Shown in pieces: positions 6,364 to 15,718 of a stretch of DNA of 64,000 bases. Position 1 is the first letter of the stretch. Each line of letters begins with the position of its first letter. The stretch spans positions 1 to 64,000 of the forward strand of contig CANIUQ010000003.1 in assembly GCA_947470855.1 (NCBI GenBank), written 5' to 3'. Source of the DNA: Opitutia bacterium (GTDB lineage: Bacteria > Verrucomicrobiota > Verrucomicrobiia > Opitutales > UBA953). The position numbers and the translations under genes are program-made. Under the pieces are notes generated by a model, which saw only the letters and a list, made by a program, of their open reading frames with translations, ran no database searches and had not been told where the DNA came from.

Positions 6364-8202
6364 ATGTGTGGCATCATTGGCTATATTGGAACCAGACCTG
6401 CGACTCCCATTTTGATTGGTGGTCTTAAGCGGTTGGAATATCGCGGGTATGATTCGGCGGGTTTGGCGTTGCTTGAGCCCAAGTCGATTTTGACTTATCG
6501 TTCTGTCGGAAAAGTTGCGCACCTAGTTGAAAAAGTCCGTTTGAATTTAACGCCTGAGCGTCAGAATGAATTAACGGTGGGGATTGCGCATACCCGATGG
6601 GCGACGCATGGAGCTCCGACTGAGGCGAATGCGCACCCGCATTACGATAAGAGCCGCCGTATTTGTGTCGTGCACAATGGCATTATTGAAAACTATCGGA
6701 CTATTCGTGAAAAGTTACAGGCCAAAGGGCACAAGTTTGATTCTGATACTGATACCGAGGCTTTATCGCGTTTGATTGGTGAGTGTTATCGGGGTGATTT
6801 ACGTAAGGCCGTGATTAATGCCCTGCGTCAGATTGAGGGTGCTTATGGTATTGCCGTGCTCTGTGCTGATGAGCCGGACAAGATGGTTGTGGCGCGTAAG
6901 GGTAGTCCCTTGGTTATTGGTATTGGTGAAGGCGAGTGTTTAGTGGCGTCGGATCCTTCCGCTTTGGTGGCACACACTCAGCGCGTTATTTACCTCGATG
7001 ATGGAGATGTTGCAGTGATTACACCTGATTTGGTGGATATACGGAATTTGGATGATGAGCCCATTGAGCGGAATGTTTCTGAATTAGGTCTCGATGTTGG
7101 TGCTGTTGAAAAAGGTGGTTATGAGCACTTCATGTTGAAGGAAATTTTTGAACAGCCTGAGACTGTACGAAATGCCCTGCGTGGGCGGATTGATTTGAAG
7201 GAAGGCACTGCCATTTTATCGGGCATGAATGCGACTCCAGCGGAATTGGCGGAGATTGCGCGCATTATTGTCGTGGGTTGTGGCACCTCTTTGCATGCGG
7301 GCATGGTAGGAGAGTTTGCCTTTGAAGATGTTGCGGGGATTTCGACTGAGGTGCAGCAGGCTGCCGAGTTTCGTTATCGAAATCCTATTGTTGATCGGAA
7401 CGACATGGTTATTGCCATTTCTCAGTCTGGTGAGACTGCAGATACCTTAGCGGCGATTCGCAAAGCGAAGGAGAAGGGTACAAAAGTTTTTGGACTCGTG
7501 AATGTGGTGGGTTCGGCGATTGCCCGTGAGGCAGGTCGAGGGGTGTTTATTCATGCTGGACCCGAGATATCGGTTGCTTCGACCAAGGCGTTTACCGGAC
7601 AGGTGGCCGTGTTGCTTTTGATGGCACTGAAACTTGGTCGCACCCGTCGACTTTCCAATGAAGACAGCTTGAAGTTGGCTCAGGAGATTAATCGTTTGCC
7701 CGAGTTGGTGGAGTATGTGTTAAAGCAGAACGATGCTATCGCGAAGGTGGCTGAGCGTATGGCTCAGTCGGATCATGCTTTCTTCTTGGGGAGAGGTCCG
7801 ATGCATCCCGTCGCTTTGGAGGGTGCTTTGAAGTTGAAGGAAATTTCTTATGTGCATGCCGAGGGGTATCATGCGGCTGAGATGAAGCATGGTCCGATTG
7901 CTCTTTTAACCCCCGGGGTGCCGGTGGTTGTGTTGGCTAATCACTCTCCCGTGTTGGACAAAGTGTGGAGTAATGCTGAGGAGTGTAAGGCTCGTGGAGC
8001 GCGTATCATTGCGGTTGTGACTGAAGGTGAGCCTAAGACTGATTTGGCGGATGACACCATTGTCTTACCTCCGTGTAGTCCGTTAGTGGCGACTATTCCT
8101 GCCGCTGTCGCATTACAGTTGCTCGCTTATCATGTGGCGCGTTTGCGTGGATGTTCGATTGATCAACCGCGCAATTTAGCGAAGTCGGTCACCGTCGAAT
8201 AG
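6364..8202 (+). CDS. glmS: Glutamine-fructose-6-phosphate aminotransferase GlmS
   Basis: Makes glucosamine-6-phosphate from fructose-6-phosphate and glutamine, the entry step to amino sugars. The 612 residues start MCGIIGYIGTRP, so Cys2 becomes the N-terminal nucleophile after Met removal; this fixes the start at 6364 rather than an upstream ATG. It has a class II glutaminase domain to about residue 220 (HTRWATHGAP, VVHNGIIENY) and two SIS sugar-isomerase domains (SQSGETADT; GRGPMHPVALEGALKLKE), and ends LAKSVTVE as in other GlmS proteins. It follows the acetyltransferase gene by five bases. No glmS ribozyme-like leader is possible in that gap. Confidence 0.97.
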   Translation: MCGIIGYIGTRPATPILIGGLKRLEYRGYDSAGLALLEPKSILTYRSVGKVAHLVEKVRLNLTPERQNELTVGIAHTRWATHGAPTEANAHPHYDKSRRICVVHNGIIENYRTIREKLQAKGHKFDSDTDTEALSRLIGECYRGDLRKAVINALRQIEGAYGIAVLCADEPDKMVVARKGSPLVIGIGEGECLVASDPSALVAHTQRVIYLDDGDVAVITPDLVDIRNLDDEPIERNVSELGLDVGAVEKGGYEHFMLKEIFEQPETVRNALRGRIDLKEGTAILSGMNATPAELAEIARIIVVGCGTSLHAGMVGEFAFEDVAGISTEVQQAAEFRYRNPIVDRNDMVIAISQSGETADTLAAIRKAKEKGTKVFGLVNVVGSAIAREAGRGVFIHAGPEISVASTKAFTGQVAVLLLMALKLGRTRRLSNEDSLKLAQEINRLPELVEYVLKQNDAIAKVAERMAQSDHAFFLGRGPMHPVALEGALKLKEISYVHAEGYHAAEMKHGPIALLTPGVPVVVLANHSPVLDKVWSNAEECKARGARIIAVVTEGEPKTDLADDTIVLPPCSPLVATIPAAVALQLLAYHVARLRGCSIDQPRNLAKSVTVE

Positions 8203-8211
8203 AGGATTTTT

Positions 8212-8229
8212 CTAGGGTAAACACCCTAG
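8212..8229. other. Stem-loop downstream of glmS
   Basis: CTAGGGT-AAAC-ACCCTAG is a perfect 7-bp stem with a 4-nt loop, ten bases after the glmS stop. There is no U-rich tail on either strand, so it is not a classical intrinsic terminator. It may protect or end the glm transcript. Confidence 0.4.
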
Positions 8230-8274
8230 GTGTGAGACATTGCGTGAGGCTATCTGGCTCCGTGCCATGGGCTC

Positions 8275-8675
<401 letters not shown>

Positions 8676-8761
8676 AATCAGCGGAATATGAAGGAGTGCG
8701 TGGCGGGGGACTTTTTTCAAGCGAATAAAAGTCGAGGCTAGGGAATGAAATTCGTTCGAAG

Positions 8762-8833
<72 letters not shown>

Positions 8834-8885
8834 TCGAACCTCTTTACCAAAGAGAGTTTGAGACCGCAGGTAAAGAATAAATAAA

Positions 8886-9449
8886 TTAGCGATGACCTCT
8901 TTGGCGGACGGCTTCGAAGAGGCAAACGCCTGCGGAAACCGAGACGTTGAGGCAGGGCACGGAGCCGAGCATTGGGATGCGGAGGAGAAAATCGCATGTC
9001 TCGGTTGTGAGGTGTCGCATACCTTCGCCTTCGGCGCCCATGACGATGGCGAGAGGGCCGGTGAGTTTGGCGGAGTAGAGAGATTGGCTTGCTTTATGGT
9101 CGCTGGTGCCGGCGATCCAGACTCCGCCGTCTTTCAGTTTAACGAGGGCGTTGCGGAGATTGTTAGCTTGGACGATGGGAATGCTTTCGGCGGCGCCGAC
9201 AGCTACTTTTCTTACCGTTTCATTTACCGGTGCTGAATTTTTCTTGGTGATGACGACGAAGGCGCAGCCTGCGCAATCGGCGGTGCGGAGGCAGGCGCCG
9301 AGGTTATGCGGGTCTTGGACTCCGTCTAAAACTAAAATGAGCGGATCTTTGTGGCGCTGGAGAAGTTCGGGGATATTACTCTCGTCGAGTAATTGTAGAG
9401 GACGATGAAGGTCGGCGTGACGCGGAGCTCGATCGTTGGACCTGGACAT
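8886..9449 (-). CDS. TrmH/SpoU-family RNA 2'-O-methyltransferase (RlmB-like)
   Basis: 187-residue SPOUT methyltransferase that uses S-adenosylmethionine to methylate a ribose in rRNA or tRNA. Motif 1 (NLGACLRTADCAG), motif 2 (VMGAEGEGM) and motif 3 (IPMLGSVPCLNVSVSAGV) are all present, including the catalytic-type Arg in motif 1. It is shorter than RlmB (about 245): the N-terminal L30e-like substrate-binding domain is missing, leaving only about 30 residues before the catalytic fold. The target (23S G2251 or a tRNA site) is therefore open. It lies six bases after asd and is probably co-transcribed with it, running towards the two tRNA-Lys genes. Confidence 0.88.
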   Translation of the reverse strand: MSRSNDRAPRHADLHRPLQLLDESNIPELLQRHKDPLILVLDGVQDPHNLGACLRTADCAGCAFVVITKKNSAPVNETVRKVAVGAAESIPIVQANNLRNALVKLKDGGVWIAGTSDHKASQSLYSAKLTGPLAIVMGAEGEGMRHLTTETCDFLLRIPMLGSVPCLNVSVSAGVCLFEAVRQRGHR

Positions 9450-9455
9450 CGTTGA

Positions 9456-10478
9456 TTAATTTTTGCGGGCTAAGCGACCGCGAGCGTGGAGGGCTTCGGC
9501 AATTTGGATCGCGTTGAGGGCGGCACCTTTCCAGAGCTGGTCACCGCTGACCCAGAGGGAGAGACCGTTATCGAAGAGTGTGTCTTTGCGGATGCGACCC
9601 ACACCGCATTTTTCTTTGCCAGCGTAGTCGAGTGGCATGGGGTAAATTTTCTTTGCGGTATCGTCGCAGACTTCGGCGCCGGGGAAGGCGGCGATGGCTT
9701 GGCGGGCGACGGCGACATCGACGGGTTTTTCGAATTCGGCGCTGATGGCGATGGAGTGAGCACGGAAGACTGGAACACGAACGCAGGTGGTTGTGACCTT
9801 TAAGCTAGGAAGGTTCATGATTTTACGACCTTCGTTGAGCATTTTCATTTCTTCTTTCGTGTAACCATCTTCCAAGAATGAATCGACGTGTGGGATGAGA
9901 TTGAAAGCGATGGTGTGTGGGTAGACTTTGGCTGGGGAGGGTTCGCCTTTGACCCAAGCGCGGACTTGAGTGTCGAGTTCGCGCATGGCTTCGGCGCCTG
10001 TGCCGGAGACTGCTTGGTAGGTGGAGGCAAAGAATCGCTTTAGACCAAAAGCTTTATGGAGAGGGAAGAGTCCCATTAAAGCGATGGCTGTGGAGCAGTT
10101 GGGGTTGGCGATGATACCGTGGTGGTTATCGAGTGCATCGGCATTGATTTCGGGGACGACCAGAGGGACTTTGGGGTCCATCCGGAAGGCTGAGCTATTG
10201 TCGATGACGATGACACCGCGTTTGACTGCTTCGGGGGCAAGGGCGAGGGAGACGGAGCCTCCGGCGCTAAAGATAACGCAGTCGAGTCCTTCGAAAGCCT
10301 CTGGTTTGGCCTCTTGAACCGTCCATTCCTTACCTCCGTAGCTGATCTTAGAACCAGCCGAGCGAGCTGAGGCGAGGGGGCGCAGCTCTTCCACGGGGAA
10401 GTTTCTTTTTGCCATGAGAGCGAGCAGTTCTTGACCCACCGCGCCTGTCACGCCCACGATGCCGATACGATATGCCAT
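9456..10478 (-). CDS. asd: Aspartate-semialdehyde dehydrogenase Asd
   Basis: 340 residues. Reduces aspartyl phosphate to aspartate semialdehyde with NADPH, the branch to diaminopimelate (peptidoglycan), lysine, threonine and methionine. The Rossmann loop is GVTGAVGQELL near the N-terminus. The catalytic Cys lies in NPNCSTAIALMG, with QAVSGTGAEA following. A conserved histidine in FRAHS and the ending match the family. Its start codon (10478-10476) overlaps the 5' end of the divergent L,D-transpeptidase reading frame. A GATAAC hexamer lies seven bases before the ATG, which may be a leaderless -10 element. Confidence 0.95.
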   Translation of the reverse strand: MAYRIGIVGVTGAVGQELLALMAKRNFPVEELRPLASARSAGSKISYGGKEWTVQEAKPEAFEGLDCVIFSAGGSVSLALAPEAVKRGVIVIDNSSAFRMDPKVPLVVPEINADALDNHHGIIANPNCSTAIALMGLFPLHKAFGLKRFFASTYQAVSGTGAEAMRELDTQVRAWVKGEPSPAKVYPHTIAFNLIPHVDSFLEDGYTKEEMKMLNEGRKIMNLPSLKVTTTCVRVPVFRAHSIAISAEFEKPVDVAVARQAIAAFPGAEVCDDTAKKIYPMPLDYAGKEKCGVGRIRKDTLFDNGLSLWVSGDQLWKGAALNAIQIAEALHARGRLARKN

Positions 10479-11029
10479 GTTCTGAGTTATCTTTGGTGTT
10501 AAAAGGGGAGTTGTTAGAGCGCCTCAAGGCACTCGGTATTCCTGCTTCGAAACATTGCCTAGTTGTGTCGATTGACCAGCAAAAATTATGGTATTTTGCA
10601 GAGAATGCGGTTCATGCCTATAAAGTCAGCACGGCGCGGGCGGGTCGTGGATGTATTAAGGATTCTTTGCAGACCTCGGTGGGCGTGTTACGAGTGGCCG
10701 AGAAGCATGGTGCGGGGGCGCCGCAGGGAATGGTGTTTAAGGCTCGTCAGCCTACGGGTGAGGTTTGGCAGCGTGGGAAGCCTCAGCCTGATAATTTAAT
10801 TACCAGTCGAATTCTTTGGCTCGAGGGTATGGAATCGGGAGTGAACGCTGGAGAGGATGATCAAGGGCGCGTGGTTGATACCAAGTCGCGTTTCATTTAT
10901 ATCCATGGCACCAATCAGGAGGAGAAGTTAGGTCAGCCCAATAGTCATGGGTGTGTGTTGTTATCCGATGCGGATGTGATTGAGCTTTATGAACGAGTTC
11001 CGCTGGGAACGTTCGTTTACATTGCTTAA
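10472..11029 (+). CDS. L,D-transpeptidase (YkuD domain)
   Basis: 185 residues of the YkuD fold. The active-site block is IHGTNQEEKLGQPNSHGCV, with the HGTN His, a second His and the nucleophilic Cys in SHGCV. VVSIDQQKLWYF is the usual first strand. L,D-transpeptidases form 3-3 peptidoglycan crosslinks or attach proteins to the wall. No clear signal peptide is seen, so export or a cytoplasmic location is unsettled. ATG 10472 lies inside the start of divergent asd; GTG 10496 is an alternative that would avoid the overlap. The stop shares TTAA (11026-11029) with the convergent PBP2 gene. Confidence 0.88.
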   Translation: MPCSELSLVLKGELLERLKALGIPASKHCLVVSIDQQKLWYFAENAVHAYKVSTARAGRGCIKDSLQTSVGVLRVAEKHGAGAPQGMVFKARQPTGEVWQRGKPQPDNLITSRILWLEGMESGVNAGEDDQGRVVDTKSRFIYIHGTNQEEKLGQPNSHGCVLLSDADVIELYERVPLGTFVYIA

Positions 11030-13098
11030 TCTTTATCGTTTTCCTGCAACCAGCCTTCGAGCATTGCTTTGGCGACAGGGCCAGCCGTTTTACCGCCCCA
11101 AGTGCTTGTATCGAGTTGGCCTTCGATTAAGACGGCGAAAGCCACGGCAGGATTATCGGCGGGAGCGTAACCGATGACCCAAGCAAGGTGGGCTTTTTCT
11201 CCGTTCTTAAAATATTCTGATGTACCAGTTTTAGCGGCGATGGTCAGACCCTCGATTTGCATACTGCGTGCGGTACCTTCTTCGACGCAGCGTTTCATCC
11301 CTGAGCGAATGGCTTCGAGTTGGTCTTTGTTAAGACCGATGGATGTTGCACCTTCGTGGCGTCCATCGCGATTGGGATCGTGAATGATGGTTGGAGTGGT
11401 GCGGGTTTCGTTGCGAGCGACGGATGCGGCTAAGCAGGCCATGTGGAGTGGGGTTGTGAGCGTGTAGCCTTGTCCGATGGACATATTAGCTGTGTCACCC
11501 GCATTCCAAGGGCCGGCCCCAATGCGTAGCTTGTAGGCGGGGTCGGGGATGACCAAGCGGTTAGTGGGATAAGGTAGTTCGGTTGTGGAGGGGTTGGAAA
11601 GACTGGGTGGCATGCGTAGGAGCGGGGCATCGAGTCCGAAGCGACGAGCTTCTTTCGCGAGAAGGTCTGGGCCAAGTTTTAGTCCGACGCGATAGTTCCA
11701 AACATTGGAGGAAATCGTGAGCATCTTTTCCACGTCAACCGAACCAAAAGCTTCGCCACCGTGTTCAGGGAAGTCGCGATTACCCACGCGGAAGCTTGTG
11801 CCACATTCGAGGATATCATCCCAGTCGATGACATGGTTGCGCATGCCGGCGATGGCGGTGATGATTTTGAAAGTTGAGCCTGGGGCGTATTGACCTTGGG
11901 TAGCGCGATTGAGCCAACCGCCTTGGTTTTCGATTTCGTTGTAGTATTTATTGGTGATGCGATTGACCAATTGATTAGGGTCGAACGTTGGCTGGCTGGC
12001 CATGGCGAGGATTTCGCCCGTATTAACATCGAGCATTACGGCGGCCCCAGGAAGAGGGTTGTCGGTTGAGTCTTTGATGGCGCGCAAAGCTTCTTCGGCG
12101 GCCAATTGAATATTAATGTCGAGTGACAGATTGATTGAGGAACCTTGTCGCGGTTCGCTGCTGCGTAAAAGTTCTTTATTATAGCCCGAGGAAGTTTTGG
12201 TCCAAAGTTCCCAGCCGCTAGCGCCACTTAGAATCGGATCAAACGTCTGTTCGATTCCTGCTGCTCCGCGCTTACCCGTGTAGCGTAGCTTTTGGAGATT
12301 GTCGAAATTGAGGTCGGTGAAGTCATCGACGTTTGGGGGCAAGTCGGTTGAATCGCGGATATAGCCAAGGACGTGAGCCGCCATCGTGCTATACGGGTAG
12401 GAGCGCACCATATCGGATTCGAGTGAGATGGGGCCACCTTGGGGGAACTGTTCGATGAAGCGGGCAACCGTACGATTAGCCTCATCGGGGTCGGAGGCGT
12501 TTTCAGAACCTGGGAAAGCGAGGTCAGTAATGAGAATGAATTTAAGGGCGCGTGATTCGGTTAAGTGTTTTCGGAGCGCCAGACGATTGACCGTGCGTTC
12601 ATCCCTATTGGTAGGAAGTTTTGATGCGGTTTTGGATCGTTTAGGCTTATCTGTATTGGCATCGATGACGAACCAGATTTTGTCTAGCCAGCCGTTAAGT
12701 ACGTTGAGTCGTGCTTGTTCGCCAAGAGCGTCATAGTTAATTTTTAAGACCGTCGGATCCGATTTAGCTTTACGAATGAGGCTAAGGTATTCTTGGCGAA
12801 ATTCTGGTTGGAGAGAAAGAATATCGGCCTTAACGCTCCAGCGTACCCGATTATCGACGATAGTGTAGCCGTGACGGTCGTAGATTTTTCCGCGTGCGGG
12901 AGGGCGAATAACAACGCGCTTAATTTGGTTATCCGACTGCACCATAATCTCATTGGCTTGGACAAGTTGGCGGTAGGCTAAGCCAGCGGTGATGTAGATG
13001 AACCCGGCGATGAAAAAGATGAAAAGAAAATTGATACGAACCCGACTGAGGGGATCAGAAGGGGTTGAGTGAGGTGATTCGTTAAAAAGATTTTTCAT
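11026..13098 (-). CDS. mrdA: Penicillin-binding protein 2 (elongation transpeptidase)
   Basis: 690-residue class B PBP. One membrane helix (about 22-42) is followed by a PBP-dimer region (RGKIYDRHG at about 69) and a transpeptidase domain. Its active-site motifs are complete: S408-T-F-K411, S463-S-N465 and K623-T-G-T626. It crosslinks peptidoglycan during side-wall growth as part of the rod complex with MreBCD. It is the last gene of uppP-mreB-mreC-mreD-mrdA, 16 bases after mreD. RodA, the usual partner, does not follow; the next gene is a convergent L,D-transpeptidase sharing the stop tetranucleotide. Confidence 0.95.
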   Translation of the reverse strand: MKNLFNESPHSTPSDPLSRVRINFLFIFFIAGFIYITAGLAYRQLVQANEIMVQSDNQIKRVVIRPPARGKIYDRHGYTIVDNRVRWSVKADILSLQPEFRQEYLSLIRKAKSDPTVLKINYDALGEQARLNVLNGWLDKIWFVIDANTDKPKRSKTASKLPTNRDERTVNRLALRKHLTESRALKFILITDLAFPGSENASDPDEANRTVARFIEQFPQGGPISLESDMVRSYPYSTMAAHVLGYIRDSTDLPPNVDDFTDLNFDNLQKLRYTGKRGAAGIEQTFDPILSGASGWELWTKTSSGYNKELLRSSEPRQGSSINLSLDINIQLAAEEALRAIKDSTDNPLPGAAVMLDVNTGEILAMASQPTFDPNQLVNRITNKYYNEIENQGGWLNRATQGQYAPGSTFKIITAIAGMRNHVIDWDDILECGTSFRVGNRDFPEHGGEAFGSVDVEKMLTISSNVWNYRVGLKLGPDLLAKEARRFGLDAPLLRMPPSLSNPSTTELPYPTNRLVIPDPAYKLRIGAGPWNAGDTANMSIGQGYTLTTPLHMACLAASVARNETRTTPTIIHDPNRDGRHEGATSIGLNKDQLEAIRSGMKRCVEEGTARSMQIEGLTIAAKTGTSEYFKNGEKAHLAWVIGYAPADNPAVAFAVLIEGQLDTSTWGGKTAGPVAKAMLEGWLQENDKD

Positions 13099-13114
13099 TA
13101 ACTGCCAACGTGGC

Positions 13115-13627
13115 TTACGGGATACGCAGTTTGTCCATTACCCGATTTTGATAGACTGAGATAGTATTAAAGAGAAGCAGGGTAAGTGTTGCAGACAGCA
13201 GGAGTTGAAGAGTTAGGTTATATAAAAATGAAGAGAACTGGAATGGAATTTCTTCACGCATGGAGATCGACATCGCCAGATACCAGATAAAGCAACTGAT
13301 GGCGTTAACGAGGATGGCACCTTGACGGAGACGTGCTTTGTCGCGGAGGAGTTCGGGGAAGCTGGAAAGAATAATGGCGAGAAAGATTAAGCAGAATGCT
13401 AGGCTACCGTGGGGAATGGGGCGAAGAGCCTCAAAAGTAAATCCGATGAAGGCAGAGAAGAGAATCGCTTGCCAGCGGCGTAGACGGCGGCAGGGGGCGA
13501 CGATGACTAATCCTGAAATGTAGAAGACAAGGTTCCAGGAGGAGAGTGAGCTACTGAGCAAATCAGCGGCGATCAACCAAGGGTAGGTTGCGAGGAAGAG
13601 AATGAGCCAGGCCCAGGTGAGGGTCAT
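13115..13627 (-). CDS. mreD: Rod shape-determining protein MreD
   Basis: 170-residue inner-membrane protein with about five hydrophobic helices. Primary similarity to MreD is weak, as usual for this family, but size, topology and position between mreC and the PBP2 gene support it. Its ATG overlaps the mreC stop by four bases (ATGA, 13624-13627), so translation is coupled. MreD links MreC and the cytoplasmic MreB filaments to the wall-synthesis machinery. Confidence 0.85.
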   Translation of the reverse strand: MTLTWAWLILFLATYPWLIAADLLSSSLSSWNLVFYISGLVIVAPCRRLRRWQAILFSAFIGFTFEALRPIPHGSLAFCLIFLAIILSSFPELLRDKARLRQGAILVNAISCFIWYLAMSISMREEIPFQFSSFLYNLTLQLLLSATLTLLLFNTISVYQNRVMDKLRIP

Positions 13628-14517
13628 TTAAATTCCTCCAACTTAATCCGGTCGGTAGGCGACATGAGAATTTCGCCTGCGGTTGGGTATTTGGGAACGA
13701 GGACTGAGACTTCTTCGATCGTGTCGAGATTCTTTGATGGCACCATGTAGGCTTCTTTAAGATTACCTTGGGCTGTTTGTGTGACTCCGCCTTCGAGAGT
13801 TCCGAGAATGAGGCCTGTGGGGAAAACTCCGCCAAGACCTGTGGTAATGACTTTAGCGACTTGTCCGGCTGGAGGGGTGTAGTCGGCTTGAATGATTGAT
13901 ACCTTAGCGCGCCCCGTAGTGAAGGGGTTGGAGGCAACGCCGCTTACGTGAACGATGCGGGGAGGGTCATCTCCTTCGAGAAAGGCGGTGCAGCGGAAGG
14001 CTGGGCTAGTTACCAGTTCGACTTCACTGATGTTAAGGTGGACTGTGGTGACGCGGCCGACCACGCGATTGCCAAAGACAACCGGGCAACCTGGGCGAAT
14101 GCCGTCATTGCGACCTTTGCGAATGAGCATGCGTTGCCACCACGTTGAAGTGTCGCGTGTGGCGACCCGGGCGACGACCGTGAGGTATTCGGTCGAATTC
14201 GGATAGCGTAGCATCTCACGGAGACGTAGATTTTCCTTTCGGATATCCTCCATTGCATGGAGTTTTAACTCTAATGTCGCATTGATGCGCGCAAGGTCAC
14301 GTCCGGCGGCGATGAGATCTTCGGTGCTACGACTGCGCAGTTCCCAGTAACGCGCGAGGTCGCGACTTTTGCTGAGGAGTTGGATAGCGGGAGCTTGGAA
14401 TTCGGAAAAAGCCTCTTTGTTAAGGCGACGAATTGTACTCGGTAGTGTAATCCATAGCCCGATGAAAACAATCAGGGCGATGATGGATGCTTTGGCGCCT
14501 TGGCGGTTATTATCCAT
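13624..14517 (-). CDS. mreC: Rod shape-determining protein MreC
   Basis: 297 residues. One N-terminal membrane helix (about residues 10-27, IIALIVFIGLWITLP), a coiled coil (about 60-100, ending near ENLRLREMLRY) and a periplasmic beta-barrel domain with GRVTTVHLNISEVELVT, the MreC core. It connects MreB to PBP2 and activates the elongasome. It lies 20 bases after mreB and overlaps mreD by four bases. Confidence 0.95.
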   Translation of the reverse strand: MDNNRQGAKASIIALIVFIGLWITLPSTIRRLNKEAFSEFQAPAIQLLSKSRDLARYWELRSRSTEDLIAAGRDLARINATLELKLHAMEDIRKENLRLREMLRYPNSTEYLTVVARVATRDTSTWWQRMLIRKGRNDGIRPGCPVVFGNRVVGRVTTVHLNISEVELVTSPAFRCTAFLEGDDPPRIVHVSGVASNPFTTGRAKVSIIQADYTPPAGQVAKVITTGLGGVFPTGLILGTLEGGVTQTAQGNLKEAYMVPSKNLDTIEEVSVLVPKYPTAGEILMSPTDRIKLEEFK

Positions 14518-14537
14518 GGCGGGTTAGCCCGCGAGAA

Positions 14538-15554
14538 TTATTCCCGACTGCTCCAGCGAGAAGCGTTGGCTAAAATTTTACCCGTACCATTGACCACTGC
14601 ACAGAGTGGGTCTTCAGCGATGATAACAGGGAGTCCGGTGGCTTCGGAGATAGCGCGGTCGATGCGACGGATGAGGGCGCCACCACCGGCGATGACGATA
14701 CCGCGATCAACTAAGTCGGCAGAAAGTTCAGGCGGAATGCGTTCCAATGATCCTTTGATGGCTTCGATGATTTGGTTGATGTTATCGGCCATGGCTTCGC
14801 GAACTTCTTGAGAAGTTAGGTGCAGGGCGCGGGGGAGGCCAGTGACCGAGTCGCGACCCCGTACTTCGTAGGTCATTTCCTGTTCAAGGGCGTAGGCTGA
14901 GCCGATTTTAATCTTAATTTCTTCAGCGGTACGTTCCCCGATGATGAGGTTATAGGAATTCTTGATATATTTGATGATCGAGGAGTCGAATTCGTCACCA
15001 CCGACGCGAATCGAGCGAGCGTAAACGATACCACCCAGAGAGATAACGGCGACTTCGGTTGTACCACCACCGATGTCGACGATCATTGAGCCAGCGGGCT
15101 CTTCGACAGGTAGACCAACGCCGATAGCGGAGGCGACAGGTTCAGGAATGGTAATGACATCATCTGCACCCGCGCGATAAGCTGAATCCATAACGGCTCG
15201 ACGTTCCACGGCGGTGATGCCGTAAGGAACAGCGACGACGACGGTGAGATTGGTGAAAACGGATTTACGGGCGACCTTACCGATGAAATAGCGAAGCATG
15301 TGTTCGCTGATCTCGAAGTCGGCAATCACACCGTCTTTCATTGGACGAAGCGCTTGGATATCTCCAGGCGTACGACCTAGCATTAATTTTGCTTCGTTAC
15401 CGACGGCAATGGGCTTGCGTGTGCTGGAGCGGATTGCGACTACGCTGGGCTCGCGTAAGACCACACCACGATCCTTGAGGAACACCAGAGTGTTCGCCGT
15501 ACCGAGGTCGATGCCGATGGCTTGATTGAATAACCCTGGAAAGCGCTTTAACAT
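14538..15554 (-). CDS. mreB: Rod shape-determining protein MreB
   Basis: 338-residue actin-like ATPase that polymerises under the membrane and directs side-wall synthesis. Phosphate loop GIDLGTANTLVF, second phosphate loop VDIGGGTTEVAVIS and adenosine motif GIVIAGGGALIRR are present. The sequence is highly conserved, so the identification is secure. First of the tight mreB-mreC-mreD-mrdA run. The organism should therefore be rod-shaped or at least use a rod-type elongation system. Confidence 0.98.
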   Translation of the reverse strand: MLKRFPGLFNQAIGIDLGTANTLVFLKDRGVVLREPSVVAIRSSTRKPIAVGNEAKLMLGRTPGDIQALRPMKDGVIADFEISEHMLRYFIGKVARKSVFTNLTVVVAVPYGITAVERRAVMDSAYRAGADDVITIPEPVASAIGVGLPVEEPAGSMIVDIGGGTTEVAVISLGGIVYARSIRVGGDEFDSSIIKYIKNSYNLIIGERTAEEIKIKIGSAYALEQEMTYEVRGRDSVTGLPRALHLTSQEVREAMADNINQIIEAIKGSLERIPPELSADLVDRGIVIAGGGALIRRIDRAISEATGLPVIIAEDPLCAVVNGTGKILANASRWSSRE

Positions 15555-15574
15555 CAGTCGTGAGTGGTTTACGT

Positions 15575-15603
15575 CATAAATAACTTATGAACAGGGTAGT
15601 CAA
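15575..15603 (-). promoter_or_regulatory. Candidate mreB promoter
   Basis: On the minus strand, TTGACT (15603-15598) is followed after 17 bases by TTTATG (15580-15575), placing a transcript start about 14 bases before the mreB ATG. The -35 is good and the -10 weak. A 6-bp hairpin AGAATA-AGCCC-TATTCT lies further upstream at 15650-15666. Confidence 0.33.
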
Positions 15604-15718
15604 ACCCCTTTTCCCCATAGACTTATGTCGGTTTGACCCTTGAATTGACAGAATAAGCCCTATTCTACGCATTAAGAATGAAATCACCGTGTCCGGTTCA
15701 CCTTGTCTTGCTTCTGTT

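Noticed and set aside
8212-8229. Intrinsic terminator after glmS
   Set aside because: The stem is good but no U-tract follows on either strand, so it is listed only as a stem-loop.
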